A stretch of 64,000 nucleotides of DNA from the NCBI GenBank assembly GCA_013390745.1, contig JACASX010000001.1, forward strand, positions 167,675-231,674, given 5' to 3'. The position numbers and the translations under genes were made by a program. A model generated the notes under the pieces. It was not told the DNA's origin. It saw nothing but the letters and a program-made list of their open reading frames with translations, and searched no databases. This stretch comes from Marine Group I thaumarchaeote (GTDB taxonomy: Archaea > Thermoproteota > Nitrososphaeria > Nitrososphaerales > Nitrosopumilaceae). Of the stretch, positions 53,155 to 61,664 are shown one piece after another (position 1 is the first letter of the stretch; each line of letters starts with the position of its first letter).

Positions 53155-53718
53155 ATGGCACAAATGCCGGCACTAATTCCAAAAGAGGTGGAAATTCAGA
53201 GACTGAAAAAGATCTGGATGATCATCATCGCAATGGGATCTACTGCAGCATCAGTAGAGGTCGACAACTTTGTTGACGGTTCTCTACATCAGACATCTAT
53301 CAGAGACAGCGCATTTACTCCAGCACATTGGTGGCTATACTCTCACTTTGTAGCATTGCCACTAGGTTGGGCATCTGTTGCAATCTATGATAGAAAAGTT
53401 CCAATTCTCAGAGGACCAAACAATTCTATGAACACTGGATTGAAGATGACCATTCTTGGTTATTTGGCAACCATGTTCACTATTGGTATTAACGAGATGT
53501 GGCACTTTTGGTTCGTCGAGGAAATCTTTGCCGTACCAAACCACTGGATGTTCAATATGGGTGTAGTCGTAGCCTTTATGGGCGCTCTAGCATATGTAGT
53601 TAGGGTTTATGCACGACTCGTTGAACTAGGTGCAGAAACACCAGGTGAAAACCCATACATTGCAGAAATGTACAAGATGGCCTTAGAAGGCAAACTGTAC
53701 AGCAGATCCATCCCTTAG
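53155..53718 (+). CDS. amoC: Ammonia monooxygenase subunit C
   Basis: Integral membrane subunit of ammonia monooxygenase, 187 aa. The sequence MAQMPALIPKEVEIQRLKKI onward, with SIRDSAFTPAHWWLYSHFVA and GINEMWHFWFVEE, is the canonical thaumarchaeal AmoC; conserved Asp, His and Glu residues in those two segments correspond to the copper-site region. It has five or six helices. The frame is open for 63 further codons upstream (to 52966), but the family starts at this ATG and the TATA-like box supports it. amoA, amoB and amoX are not in the window, so this copy is isolated; a redoxin gene follows after a hairpin. Confidence 0.97.
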   Translation: MAQMPALIPKEVEIQRLKKIWMIIIAMGSTAASVEVDNFVDGSLHQTSIRDSAFTPAHWWLYSHFVALPLGWASVAIYDRKVPILRGPNNSMNTGLKMTILGYLATMFTIGINEMWHFWFVEEIFAVPNHWMFNMGVVVAFMGALAYVVRVYARLVELGAETPGENPYIAEMYKMALEGKLYSRSIP

Positions 53719-53723
53719 AAAAA

Positions 53724-53770
53724 CGGAAAACAGAAAAGAAGGTTTTCCGCTTTCTTTTCTTTTTATTTTG
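53724..53770 (+). terminator. Interleaved hairpins and T-tract after amoC
   Basis: CGGAAAAC (53724-53731) pairs with GTTTTCCG (53742-53749), and AGAAAAGAA (53732-53740) in that loop can pair with TTCTTTTCT (53752-53760). The arms interleave like an H-type pseudoknot. A T-rich tract to about 53770 follows, so a terminator is likely. Confidence 0.6.
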
Positions 53771-53832
53771 TTAAAAAAATGAAAACAAGTTGTTGAAGTT
53801 ATCTTTTTAGGTGTATAATTAAAAATTAATTT

Positions 53833-54474
53833 ATGTCTGTACAGATTGGTCAAAAAGCTCCAAGCCTCAAAGTCTCCGAATGGGTACAAGGTATGGATAC
53901 AAATTTGGATAAACAAAATGACAACGTAGTTGTTGTTGAAGTGTTCCAAGTAAACTGTCCTGGATGCTTTATGTATGGAATACCTAAATCAATAGAAATT
54001 TACAACAAGTACAAGTCAGATGGTATTTCCGTTTTGGGTATGGCGACAGCTTTTGAAGATTTTGACAAAAATACTCTTGAAAACTTGCAGCTTTTGTTAG
54101 AAACTGGTGAGGTTGTTGGAGAAACCAAGAAAATGCTACAGGCAGACAAAATTCCTTATAAAATTCCATACCCAGTTGCGATGGACTCCTTGATAAAACA
54201 GTCTGGTGAAGCCACCAAGGAAAAGATGGATTCCTTAATCAAAAACCAGATACCTAACTTTGGTGAACAGCCAGAAGATTACAAAAACCAAATCTATGAT
54301 AGGGTAAAGGATTACTTTGTGTCAAAAGAATTTTCAGCAGAAACGTTTGAGATGTATTCTCTACAGGGAACACCTTCAAGTATACTAGTTGATCGTAAGG
54401 GTATACTACGTGATATTTCCTTCGGACAGAATGGGATGTTAGAATCAAAAATTCAAACGTTGCTTAATGAGTAG
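53833..54474 (+). CDS. Thioredoxin-fold redoxin (TlpA/AhpC-like)
   Basis: A 213-aa protein with a redoxin fold and a C-P-G-C active site in VNCPGCFMYG near residue 43. The cis-Pro segment is QGTPSSILVDRKG near 180. A helical insertion of about 70 residues (GEVVGETKKMLQADKI onwards) separates the two halves. No signal peptide, so a cytoplasmic thiol-disulfide role is likely. It starts 114 bp after amoC with its own TATA-like GTATAATT near 53812, and overlaps the convergent PEFG gene by 22 bp. Confidence 0.85.
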   Translation: MSVQIGQKAPSLKVSEWVQGMDTNLDKQNDNVVVVEVFQVNCPGCFMYGIPKSIEIYNKYKSDGISVLGMATAFEDFDKNTLENLQLLLETGEVVGETKKMLQADKIPYKIPYPVAMDSLIKQSGEATKEKMDSLIKNQIPNFGEQPEDYKNQIYDRVKDYFVSKEFSAETFEMYSLQGTPSSILVDRKGILRDISFGQNGMLESKIQTLLNE

Positions 54475-55850
54475 GATATTGAATTTTTCCTTGATAATGC
54501 TATAATAGAAACTATAGCAACTGCAAGTACAATAATGGCTATTGTTCCAAATTCAGGAATTACATAGCTTCCATAAACTTCTATTTTTTCTGTTTGTGCA
54601 GTGTATGGAATTGTCAAAATTTTATTCTCATATGTTGCAGAATCAATTTCTTCCCCATCAACAAGCACAAAAAAGTTTCCGTCACTAAATGGTCTTATCA
54701 AAAAATCAGATGTGGTAAATGATAACATACCATCTTCCGTTGTTTCGAGGCTAATTACAAGAGAGTTTTCTGCTGTCTTGGCAATAACACTCGTGACCTC
54801 ACCGTTTGTAACCTCGGTGTATATCATTTGACTGAGATCAAGCTCTTCAGGTACTTCCACCGTCCCATCAGGTTCATGGAAGCCCTTTACTGTAACATCG
54901 CCCTGATAAAATCCTGGAACAGTAAAGTAGACATGCCAGTTCCCCAGTTCGTCAAGACTTTGAAGATTAGTAACCTTACCATCTGCCTGGTAGTAGGCCT
55001 GCCCGTCCCAGCCCGTGCCGTCTAGGTAAACTTCAAAGTCTTCATGTATAGAACTCTGGGGAAACTCGAAGCTGGCGTTCAGTTCTGCTGAAAAACTGTT
55101 TAACGCATACATCTTAAGATCTGTACTCTCAGAATTGAAACTCCCATCCTTAAACCATGTACCTGATTCATATCTGAATGTATACTGTTCACCATTTCTG
55201 TCAGCATTAAGCGGTAATACGCTTTCATCTCCAAATGCAAAGCAGCTGTAAAGATCTATCTCGTTAACAATTTTGGAATCAGGTATCATTTCGAATTCCA
55301 AAGTCTCACCGGGATGCATTATACCAAATTGCTGAGAACTTGCAACATCTAGTATCTGCTCGTTTTGATCTTTGATCAAAGCATAAACTCGGAAGTTTAG
55401 GAATGTTTTATCTCCACCATTTTTTATCATTCCAGTCATACGACCATCGTCATGTAAAACCAAAGAGTCATCGTACAAGACATAACCACCCTCAAACTTG
55501 TATTCAGTTTGTTTGTATGATATTTGAGGTGGTTCCAAAACTGGGTTTTCAGAAGTTATTTGTGGTAATTTTAGCTTAAGTGGTAACATTTGAGCTGGCA
55601 TTACTGGAGAAAATTTGTAGTCCTGAGAAAAAATATTGCCATCATCGTTTACATTGACAGTGATAGTTGGTATGACTGGATACATTTCATTATTTTTCAC
55701 ACCGCCTATAACAGTATAGATACCGTCATGATCATAAAAACCAACATACTCATGATCTGGAATGTACACCTCTCCACTTGCAAAAGCTGGAATTATAATG
55801 AGAAGTGCAATTGTTGTTGAAGCAAAAATTAACTTTTGCGTGTATATCAT
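54453..55850 (-). CDS. PEFG-CTERM surface protein
   Basis: Secreted protein of 465 aa with an N-terminal signal (LIFASTTIALLIIIPAFASG). The C-terminus has the archaeosortase tripartite signal: motif PEFG, then a hydrophobic helix (TIAIIVLAVAIVSIIALS), then basic residues. By family knowledge PEFG-CTERM proteins are processed and attached to the cell surface in thaumarchaea. The body is beta-rich and of unknown function. A short 12-residue tail follows the basic residues, longer than typical. Confidence 0.88.
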   Translation of the reverse strand: MIYTQKLIFASTTIALLIIIPAFASGEVYIPDHEYVGFYDHDGIYTVIGGVKNNEMYPVIPTITVNVNDDGNIFSQDYKFSPVMPAQMLPLKLKLPQITSENPVLEPPQISYKQTEYKFEGGYVLYDDSLVLHDDGRMTGMIKNGGDKTFLNFRVYALIKDQNEQILDVASSQQFGIMHPGETLEFEMIPDSKIVNEIDLYSCFAFGDESVLPLNADRNGEQYTFRYESGTWFKDGSFNSESTDLKMYALNSFSAELNASFEFPQSSIHEDFEVYLDGTGWDGQAYYQADGKVTNLQSLDELGNWHVYFTVPGFYQGDVTVKGFHEPDGTVEVPEELDLSQMIYTEVTNGEVTSVIAKTAENSLVISLETTEDGMLSFTTSDFLIRPFSDGNFFVLVDGEEIDSATYENKILTIPYTAQTEKIEVYGSYVIPEFGTIAIIVLAVAIVSIIALSRKNSISYSLSNV

Positions 55851-55866
55851 AAAGTTATCTCACACG

Positions 55867-56313
55867 TTACAGAATTCTTTTTCTTAGCTCTTTATCTTTT
55901 GTAATGCTTTTGTGTGATTTATCCGCTAATATTACCTCAAACCAATAATACAAACTATCCTTATACAAAAAATATGAGCCAAAAAGTTTCATGTTGGGAT
56001 ATCTTTCTAGTACCCTTCTCTCTGCAACTTGTTTCATAGAAACTGCAGCTTTGATTCTAGTTACGCCAAGATGTTTTGGTCTTCTTCCCCCAGTTGGCCG
56101 TTGTTTTCTCATTCCGCCTGCTCCCACACGCATACGGACAACAATAATTCCCTGCTTTGCCTTATAGCCTAATCTTCTAGCCCGCGCGATTCTACTGGGT
56201 TTGTCTATTCTAGTAAGTGCATTTTGTTTTCTCCAAAGAACCGCTTTTTCACGTAGTTCAACAGAATTTGTTTTCCACATTTTTAACCAAATTTGGTCCT
56301 GCGCACTTTGCAT
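55867..56313 (-). CDS. rpl15e: 50S ribosomal protein L15e
   Basis: Archaeal/eukaryotic ribosomal protein of 148 aa. Diagnostic stretches: TRIDKPSRIARARRLGYKAKQG (bases around 56150-56215), VRMRVGAGGMRKQRPTGGRR and the LFGSYFLYKDSLYYWFEVIL block. Length is normal. It stands between surface-protein genes, with no other ribosomal gene nearby. Confidence 0.97.
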   Translation of the reverse strand: MQSAQDQIWLKMWKTNSVELREKAVLWRKQNALTRIDKPSRIARARRLGYKAKQGIIVVRMRVGAGGMRKQRPTGGRRPKHLGVTRIKAAVSMKQVAERRVLERYPNMKLFGSYFLYKDSLYYWFEVILADKSHKSITKDKELRKRIL

Positions 56314-56363
56314 AAAATGAACTTGTAAATACCCTTAATATTCGTAATAAAATCAGAATAAAA

Positions 56364-57017
56364 ATGAAAAATATTGGAATGTTGCTATCGTTACTGGTAA
56401 TACTGTCAATTTTATCTAGTATTGATCTAGCCTTTGCTGCACCATCAATTAGTATAGAAACAAGCCAAAGTGTCTACGAATATGGTGACCATCTGAATAT
56501 AATAATTAAAGTTTCAGAGATCACAGGTGGTGATGCATATATTTACATCATCAATACGGAAGAAAGAAAAAGTTTGCTGCGTCAGTTGCCAATTTCTCAA
56601 GAATATACTGAAATCCCAGCACCATTTCCTATTGAATCTGGTTCTCCATCATGGCTTGTTGGTACGTATGGTCTTGAATTTGAATATTCAGGAGCTAAAT
56701 CTTCAACACAGTTTACACTTGAAGATACAGGAAAGGTTGGATTACCACCCTGGATAAAGGATCTAGCAAAGATGTGGATAACAGATCGAATTACTGGAAA
56801 ACATTTTTCTGTTGCTATTGAATACATGATAAATACTGAAATTATTAAGATTCCTTACACTGAATCTGATGATGTATCTGCAACAACAATACCAGAATGG
56901 GTGAAAAACAATGCTGGATGGTGGATTGAGGGAAAAATTTCTGATACAGAATTTGCAATGGCTTTACAATATCTTGTAAAAACAGGAATTATTACAGTTA
57001 ATTTAACTAGCGTCTAA
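56364..57017 (+). CDS. Secreted protein with two thaumarchaeal W-rich repeats
   Basis: A 217-aa exported protein with signal MKNIGMLLSLLVILSILSS and a beta-sandwich-like middle. The C-terminal half holds two copies of a repeat common in thaumarchaeal envelope proteins: PPWIKDLAKMWITDRITGKHF... and IPEWVKNNAGWWIEGKISD..., each followed by a helix ending YMINTEIIKIP or YLVKTGIITV. Function of the repeat is unknown. No C-terminal anchor. Stop interlocks with the next minus-strand gene. Confidence 0.82.
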   Translation: MKNIGMLLSLLVILSILSSIDLAFAAPSISIETSQSVYEYGDHLNIIIKVSEITGGDAYIYIINTEERKSLLRQLPISQEYTEIPAPFPIESGSPSWLVGTYGLEFEYSGAKSSTQFTLEDTGKVGLPPWIKDLAKMWITDRITGKHFSVAIEYMINTEIIKIPYTESDDVSATTIPEWVKNNAGWWIEGKISDTEFAMALQYLVKTGIITVNLTSV

Positions 57018-57709
57018 TTAGCAATCTTTCTTCTAGATGCCCTTGAAATCACATAAAATATTATCATTATTACGAATGCAATCAAGACTGTAAAAGTAAT
57101 GGAATAAACCCACGCGCTAAATCCAGTAGCAGTAGAACCAGTAGAAACGGGCGTTGATTCAGTTGTTTCGTCTAGCATACAAACACCATCCTCAAGATGT
57201 GTACCTTCTCCACACCCTTCCGCTTGTTCTTCTTCAGAAATTTCTATTTCTTCTTCGATAACTACTTCTTCGATAACTTCAGGCGCTAAAATAAAAGTAA
57301 AAGTTGTTGATGCACTCTTTTCTGGATCGTTGACATAGACAGTATATTCACCCTCAAATATCCAATAACGTCCTTCTGCAGGGATATATGTAGAATAAGA
57401 GCCATCACTGTTAAGTGGGATTTGAGAAATTGTGACGATATTACCGTTGGGAGCAATCAATTTTAATGTCACTTCAAAATTTTTGAATGGATCCGACTCG
57501 TCATAATCAGAGACAGAACCTGAGACGTTTATCATTTCACCTGTTGTGTATGATGAAGAATCAGTTCCAATAGTTATTGTTCCGGTGCTACCGCTTTCAC
57601 CTGCATAGTGGATACCTCCATGGCCAGCATAAGCAAAACCATAGCTTTGAGATAGTATGATAGCTGATAGTGCAAGAAGCAGAATTGCCTTCATTTTATA
57701 ATACACCAC
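57014..57709 (-). CDS. Exported protein with C-terminal membrane anchor
   Basis: Starting probably at MKAILLLALSAIILSQSYGF (ATG at 57694; the longer start is 57709), it has a signal peptide, one Ig-like beta domain (about 45-140), an acidic Glu/Val linker, a Cys pair in GCGEGTHLEDGVCML, and a C-terminal helix (ITFTVLIAFVIMIIFYVI) with a basic end. The layout is that of a surface adhesin-like or binding protein; no ligand known. It overlaps serA by a few codons. Confidence 0.75.
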   Translation of the reverse strand: MVYYKMKAILLLALSAIILSQSYGFAYAGHGGIHYAGESGSTGTITIGTDSSSYTTGEMINVSGSVSDYDESDPFKNFEVTLKLIAPNGNIVTISQIPLNSDGSYSTYIPAEGRYWIFEGEYTVYVNDPEKSASTTFTFILAPEVIEEVVIEEEIEISEEEQAEGCGEGTHLEDGVCMLDETTESTPVSTGSTATGFSAWVYSITFTVLIAFVIMIIFYVISRASRRKIAN

Positions 57710-58628
57710 GAAGAATCTGTATTATCTTCTCTGCTATAATATTTGCAGCTAATAGCTGAGCTTCTTTTGTCTGTGCACCAATGTGAGGTGTTGCGATAAA
57801 ATTAGGAAGGGTAATAAGCTTATTTTCAGTGGCAGGCTCCACCTCAAAAACATCAAGTGCGGCACCAGCTAAACTTCCATCCTTTAGAGAGTTGTACAAA
57901 GCCTCCTCATCAATGACTCCTCCGCGTGAAGTATTAATAATGCGCGCAGTATTTTTCATCATCTTTAGTTTTTCTGCATTTATCATATGGCGTGTACTGT
58001 CAAGTAGTGGTACATGAAATGAGACATAATCAGCACTAGATAACAACGTGTCAAGGTCGGCCTTCATAAGACCTACTTCTTTTGAAAATTCATCATCGAT
58101 TGGAACAACATCATATCCGATGATATTCATGTTTAAGGCTCTAGCAAGCCTTCCAAGTCTTTTACCAATGTTTCCCAGACCAACTATTCCAAGATACTTG
58201 CCTTTCAGTTCACTGCCCATAAGTTCTTTTTTTATCCAGTTTCCATTGCGTATCTCTCTGTCAGCTCGTGGAATTTCCCGTGCCATTGAAATCATCAAGC
58301 CAATAACCAGTTCAGCTACTGCAGTGATTGCACCCTCCACTGCGTTGATCACTCTGATGTTCTTTTCCTTTGCAGCGTCTTGATCAATGTTGTCAAGTCC
58401 AATACCTACTCTTGCAATTATTTTACATTTGTCTGCCTTTGCTATTAATTCCCTTGTCATTTTTGTCCTGCTTCGTACTACAACGACTTGAAAGATTCCA
58501 ATCTTCTCAGCTATTTGTTCAGGAGTAATTTCTGGTTCATAAGTAACTTTGAGACCATTTTTTTCCAGAATATCCTTAAGAGTTGAACTTACCTGATCAC
58601 AGATTAATACTGACTGGTTTAGACTCAT
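57696..58628 (-). CDS. serA: D-3-phosphoglycerate dehydrogenase
   Basis: NAD-dependent 2-hydroxyacid dehydrogenase, 310 aa, the first step of serine synthesis. Key features: ARVGIGLDNIDQDAAKEKNI, the NAD turn GLGNIGKRLGRLARAL, the catalytic Arg in NTSRGGVIDEEAL, Glu in DVFEVEPATE and His in TPHIGAQT. It lacks the C-terminal ACT domain, so no serine feedback through that domain; a related hydroxyacid substrate cannot be excluded. Confidence 0.9.
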   Translation of the reverse strand: MSLNQSVLICDQVSSTLKDILEKNGLKVTYEPEITPEQIAEKIGIFQVVVVRSRTKMTRELIAKADKCKIIARVGIGLDNIDQDAAKEKNIRVINAVEGAITAVAELVIGLMISMAREIPRADREIRNGNWIKKELMGSELKGKYLGIVGLGNIGKRLGRLARALNMNIIGYDVVPIDDEFSKEVGLMKADLDTLLSSADYVSFHVPLLDSTRHMINAEKLKMMKNTARIINTSRGGVIDEEALYNSLKDGSLAGAALDVFEVEPATENKLITLPNFIATPHIGAQTKEAQLLAANIIAEKIIQILRGVL

Positions 58629-58711
58629 GAATTCAGCCCTTGAACACGGAATATAATCATTATGAGATACCTACTATGCTAGAATAAAAAAAAGAAAAAA
58701 AGATGATATGG

Positions 58712-60142
58712 TTAAGCTTCTGCTGCTGCAGCAAGAATTGCTGGAATTGCTTCCCATAGTTTTACGGCGCCCGCATCTGCTTGTGCTTGTGCTACTGCAT
58801 CAGAACACATACAGTGTACGTTCAATGCTGGGTGATGTATTGATTGAGGACCATATGGTGGTACTGAATCTGCTGGATTACCCAACACACCTGCATAACT
58901 ACCATGATCAACTGCACCTTGAACAACACCTAGTGCTGTTGCGGTTTCGTTGATGTTTGGCAGGAAGAGACCTGCAACAGTTATTGACACTGCACCAGTA
59001 TAGATTGCTGCATAGTCGTGATTAACCGCGACATAAATGCCTGGTTCGTCATAGACTATATCTACAATCATATTCTGTGAACCACCTAGTAACCAAGTCT
59101 CAGTTGCGTGAGATTGCACTCTGTTACCCTGTGTAACTCTATCCAATATTTCTCCTACAATGTGGAAGAAGACTGGTTCGTTACCTTGGTTCTCAACAAA
59201 GATTCTGTTGTGAACACCTGTTGGGGTAAACATTAGTTGTGATTGGTACTGATGAAGATCCATGGAGTTCCATGGTTGTAAGACGAATATGTCCTTGTTG
59301 ACATCACCATTGTTCAATAGGTTATGGATTTCATTTGGTACGTAACCAAGTGCTTGTCCATTAACTGTTGTCAATGTGTGCTGATGTCCGAACATCTTTG
59401 TCTGATCATAGTTACCATCAGTTATGTATAGTTGGTTGTACTGCAATGAAAATTCAAGAGCATCACCGGAATAGAACTGTCGATCACGTGTAACATCACC
59501 GTTGTCGTTAACTTGTGTTTTTTCAACCATTAGTTTACTGTAACCATCGATTGGGTCAACGATTGCAATGCCATACATTCCTTGTAGAACGTGTTGGTCC
59601 ATTGCTGCTACGTTAACACCAGAGCAGTGGTACTTGTAAACACCTGGGACTTCTGCAATATAGCAGAAAGTCTTGGATGTTCCTGGTTGAACTGCACCAA
59701 ATGTTGGTACTGCAGTTACTTGTGATGCGTGCATATCGTTACCGTGAGGTGTTGGCTCACCGTCTGGAACAGTTAGTGTCATCCTTACGACGTCACCTTG
59801 TGTAACTCTCAGTGTAGGTCCTGGGATCTGTTCACTGAAAGTCATTGCGTGTAAAGTTCCAGCTAGACCGGTTGGAAGATCAATACTTACACCGGTTAGT
59901 GGGAAATCAACGACTGTTCTTCCCTCAAACGAAGCATCGTCACATGCGCCCGTTGCAGCAAATGCTGCTGGCATGACTAGTTCTAAACCGCCCATGTCTC
60001 TAATTTTCTGAAGTGCACTAACATCTGACTTTACGTCAAATGTTGTTGCACTCAGCTGAGCAGTAAAGGTACTTCCGAATAGCGCGCCGCCCATTACAGC
60101 TACTGCTGCAATGGTAAACATGAAGTTCATGCGCTTATTCAT
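58712..60142 (-). CDS. nirK: NirK-type multicopper oxidase (copper nitrite reductase)
   Basis: Two-cupredoxin copper protein of 476 aa with signal MNKRMNFMFTIAAVAVMGGA. Copper motifs: GNDMHASQV, the type 1 cluster YHCSGVNVAAMDQHVLQGMYG (in part), and FFHIVGEI in the second domain supplying a type 2 His. This is the abundant NirK-like protein of ammonia-oxidizing archaea; a role in NO chemistry of ammonia oxidation is proposed in the literature but not settled. The frame is open upstream to 60370, overlapping the fumarase gene; I start at 60142 because the signal peptide and TATA-like box fit. Confidence 0.93.
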   Translation of the reverse strand: MNKRMNFMFTIAAVAVMGGALFGSTFTAQLSATTFDVKSDVSALQKIRDMGGLELVMPAAFAATGACDDASFEGRTVVDFPLTGVSIDLPTGLAGTLHAMTFSEQIPGPTLRVTQGDVVRMTLTVPDGEPTPHGNDMHASQVTAVPTFGAVQPGTSKTFCYIAEVPGVYKYHCSGVNVAAMDQHVLQGMYGIAIVDPIDGYSKLMVEKTQVNDNGDVTRDRQFYSGDALEFSLQYNQLYITDGNYDQTKMFGHQHTLTTVNGQALGYVPNEIHNLLNNGDVNKDIFVLQPWNSMDLHQYQSQLMFTPTGVHNRIFVENQGNEPVFFHIVGEILDRVTQGNRVQSHATETWLLGGSQNMIVDIVYDEPGIYVAVNHDYAAIYTGAVSITVAGLFLPNINETATALGVVQGAVDHGSYAGVLGNPADSVPPYGPQSIHHPALNVHCMCSDAVAQAQADAGAVKLWEAIPAILAAAAEA

Positions 60143-60167
60143 CGTGATCAAGGGATCCAAGAGGCAG

Positions 60168-60177
60168 TTAATATAGC
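60168..60177 (-). promoter_or_regulatory. TATA-like box for nirK
   Basis: GCTATATTAA on the minus strand, 26-35 nt before the nirK ATG at 60142; consistent with a leaderless, strong promoter. Confidence 0.5.
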
Positions 60178-60300
60178 TTTTCGCTTTTTGTAAAAACAGA
60201 AATGGCTGGTTTATCACTAGTAGTCGTTTGATGGCTATACTACACTTTGTGAAATTAATTTTTTGCGAAAATATATACTGAGAATAAGCTAATTGTATAT

Positions 60301-61662
60301 GTGAGATATCGAAGCGATAGAGATTCGCTAGGTACTGTAAAAATTCCTGCTGACGCGTATTATGGACCATTTACTGGTCGTGCCATGAAACAATATCATG
60401 TTACTGGACAAAATCCACATCCGTATTTGATAAAGTCGTTTGCAATGATAAAGCGTTCTGCTGCGATTGCAAACATGAGAACCAAGGCATTAGACAGAAA
60501 ACGTGGAAACACAATTGTCAAAGCATGTGACAAAATTCTTGCGGGAAAATATCAGGACCAGTTTGTTGTAGACATGATAAACTCTGGCGCTGGAACTGCA
60601 CTTAACATGAACACAAACGAAGTAATTGCAAACATTGCATTAAAAATTCTGCATAAAGGACTAGGTCAATACAAATACCTGCATCCTAATGACCACGTTA
60701 ACATGTCACAATCAAGCAATGATACTTTTCCAACAGCTATGCATGTTGCAATTCTTTTTGCGATACGTGATACATTGCCTGCTATTGACAAATTGATCAA
60801 CTCATTAGGAAGAAAAGCAAAGCAATTTTCTTCATACAGAAAAGTTGGTAGAACGCATCTAATGGATGCACTACCTGTAACATTGGGAAGTGAGTTTGCG
60901 TCTTATACAACCGCATTAACTGTTGCACGTGATGGAATAGTGTCAGCAAAAAAAGAACTTGAAAAAGTTGCCTTAGGTGGTACAGCAGTTGGTACTGGTG
61001 CTAACACGCCAAGAGGATATAGAAACATTGTAATTACAGAACTGGCAAAAAAATCCAAACTTCCACTAAGACCACAACAAGATATGCAGTATGCACTTCA
61101 AAGCAGATATGCTGTTGCAAACGTATCTTCTGCATTGAAAAACTTTTCAGTAGATCTTAGTAAGATCTCAAATGATATCAGACTTATGGCATCAGGACCT
61201 ATTGCAGGACTATCAGAACTAGGTATACCAGCTGTCCATGCTGGTTCTTCAATTATGCCAGGAAAGGTAAACCCATCTCTAGCGGAATGCATGAATATGA
61301 TCTGTTATAGTATAATTGGTAACGATACTACGGTAACACTTGCGACACAGGCGGGACAGTTTGAGCTGAATGTAATGCTTCCAGTAATGTTAAAGGCTGT
61401 ACTTGACTCTACAGATATGTTAACTAACTTTTTGCCAATATTCTCTGCAAACCTCATAGATGGACTTACCGCAAACAAAAAAAAACTTCAAGGCAACATT
61501 GAAAAAAGTCCTGTAATAGTAACATTACTAGCGCCAAAGATCGGTTACCAAAAGTCATCTGATCTATTCAAGGAATCGATGAAAACAGGCAAAACAATTC
61601 GTGAGCTTGTAATTTCAAAAAAATTAATGACTAAAAAACAAGTTGATTCTTTGTTAAAGTAG
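60301..61662 (+). CDS. fumC: Class II fumarate hydratase
   Basis: Fumarase/aspartase superfamily member of 453 aa, hydrating fumarate to malate. Blocks: SQSSNDTFPTAMHVA, GRTHLMDALPVTLG, GGTAVGTGANTP and the signature GSSIMPGKVNPSLAECMNM. TAVGTG and the absence of aspartase features favour fumarase; in the thaumarchaeal carbon cycle (3-hydroxypropionate/4-hydroxybutyrate) and TCA links this would be central. Start is GTG. It is divergent from nirK and 2 bp upstream of the methylthiotransferase. Confidence 0.92.
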   Translation: MRYRSDRDSLGTVKIPADAYYGPFTGRAMKQYHVTGQNPHPYLIKSFAMIKRSAAIANMRTKALDRKRGNTIVKACDKILAGKYQDQFVVDMINSGAGTALNMNTNEVIANIALKILHKGLGQYKYLHPNDHVNMSQSSNDTFPTAMHVAILFAIRDTLPAIDKLINSLGRKAKQFSSYRKVGRTHLMDALPVTLGSEFASYTTALTVARDGIVSAKKELEKVALGGTAVGTGANTPRGYRNIVITELAKKSKLPLRPQQDMQYALQSRYAVANVSSALKNFSVDLSKISNDIRLMASGPIAGLSELGIPAVHAGSSIMPGKVNPSLAECMNMICYSIIGNDTTVTLATQAGQFELNVMLPVMLKAVLDSTDMLTNFLPIFSANLIDGLTANKKKLQGNIEKSPVIVTLLAPKIGYQKSSDLFKESMKTGKTIRELVISKKLMTKKQVDSLLK

Positions 61663-61664
61663 AT

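Noticed and set aside
60143..60370. 76-codon N-terminal extension of NirK
   Set aside because: It overlaps the fumarase start and would put the signal peptide in the interior; the ATG at 60142 follows a TATA-like box at the right distance.
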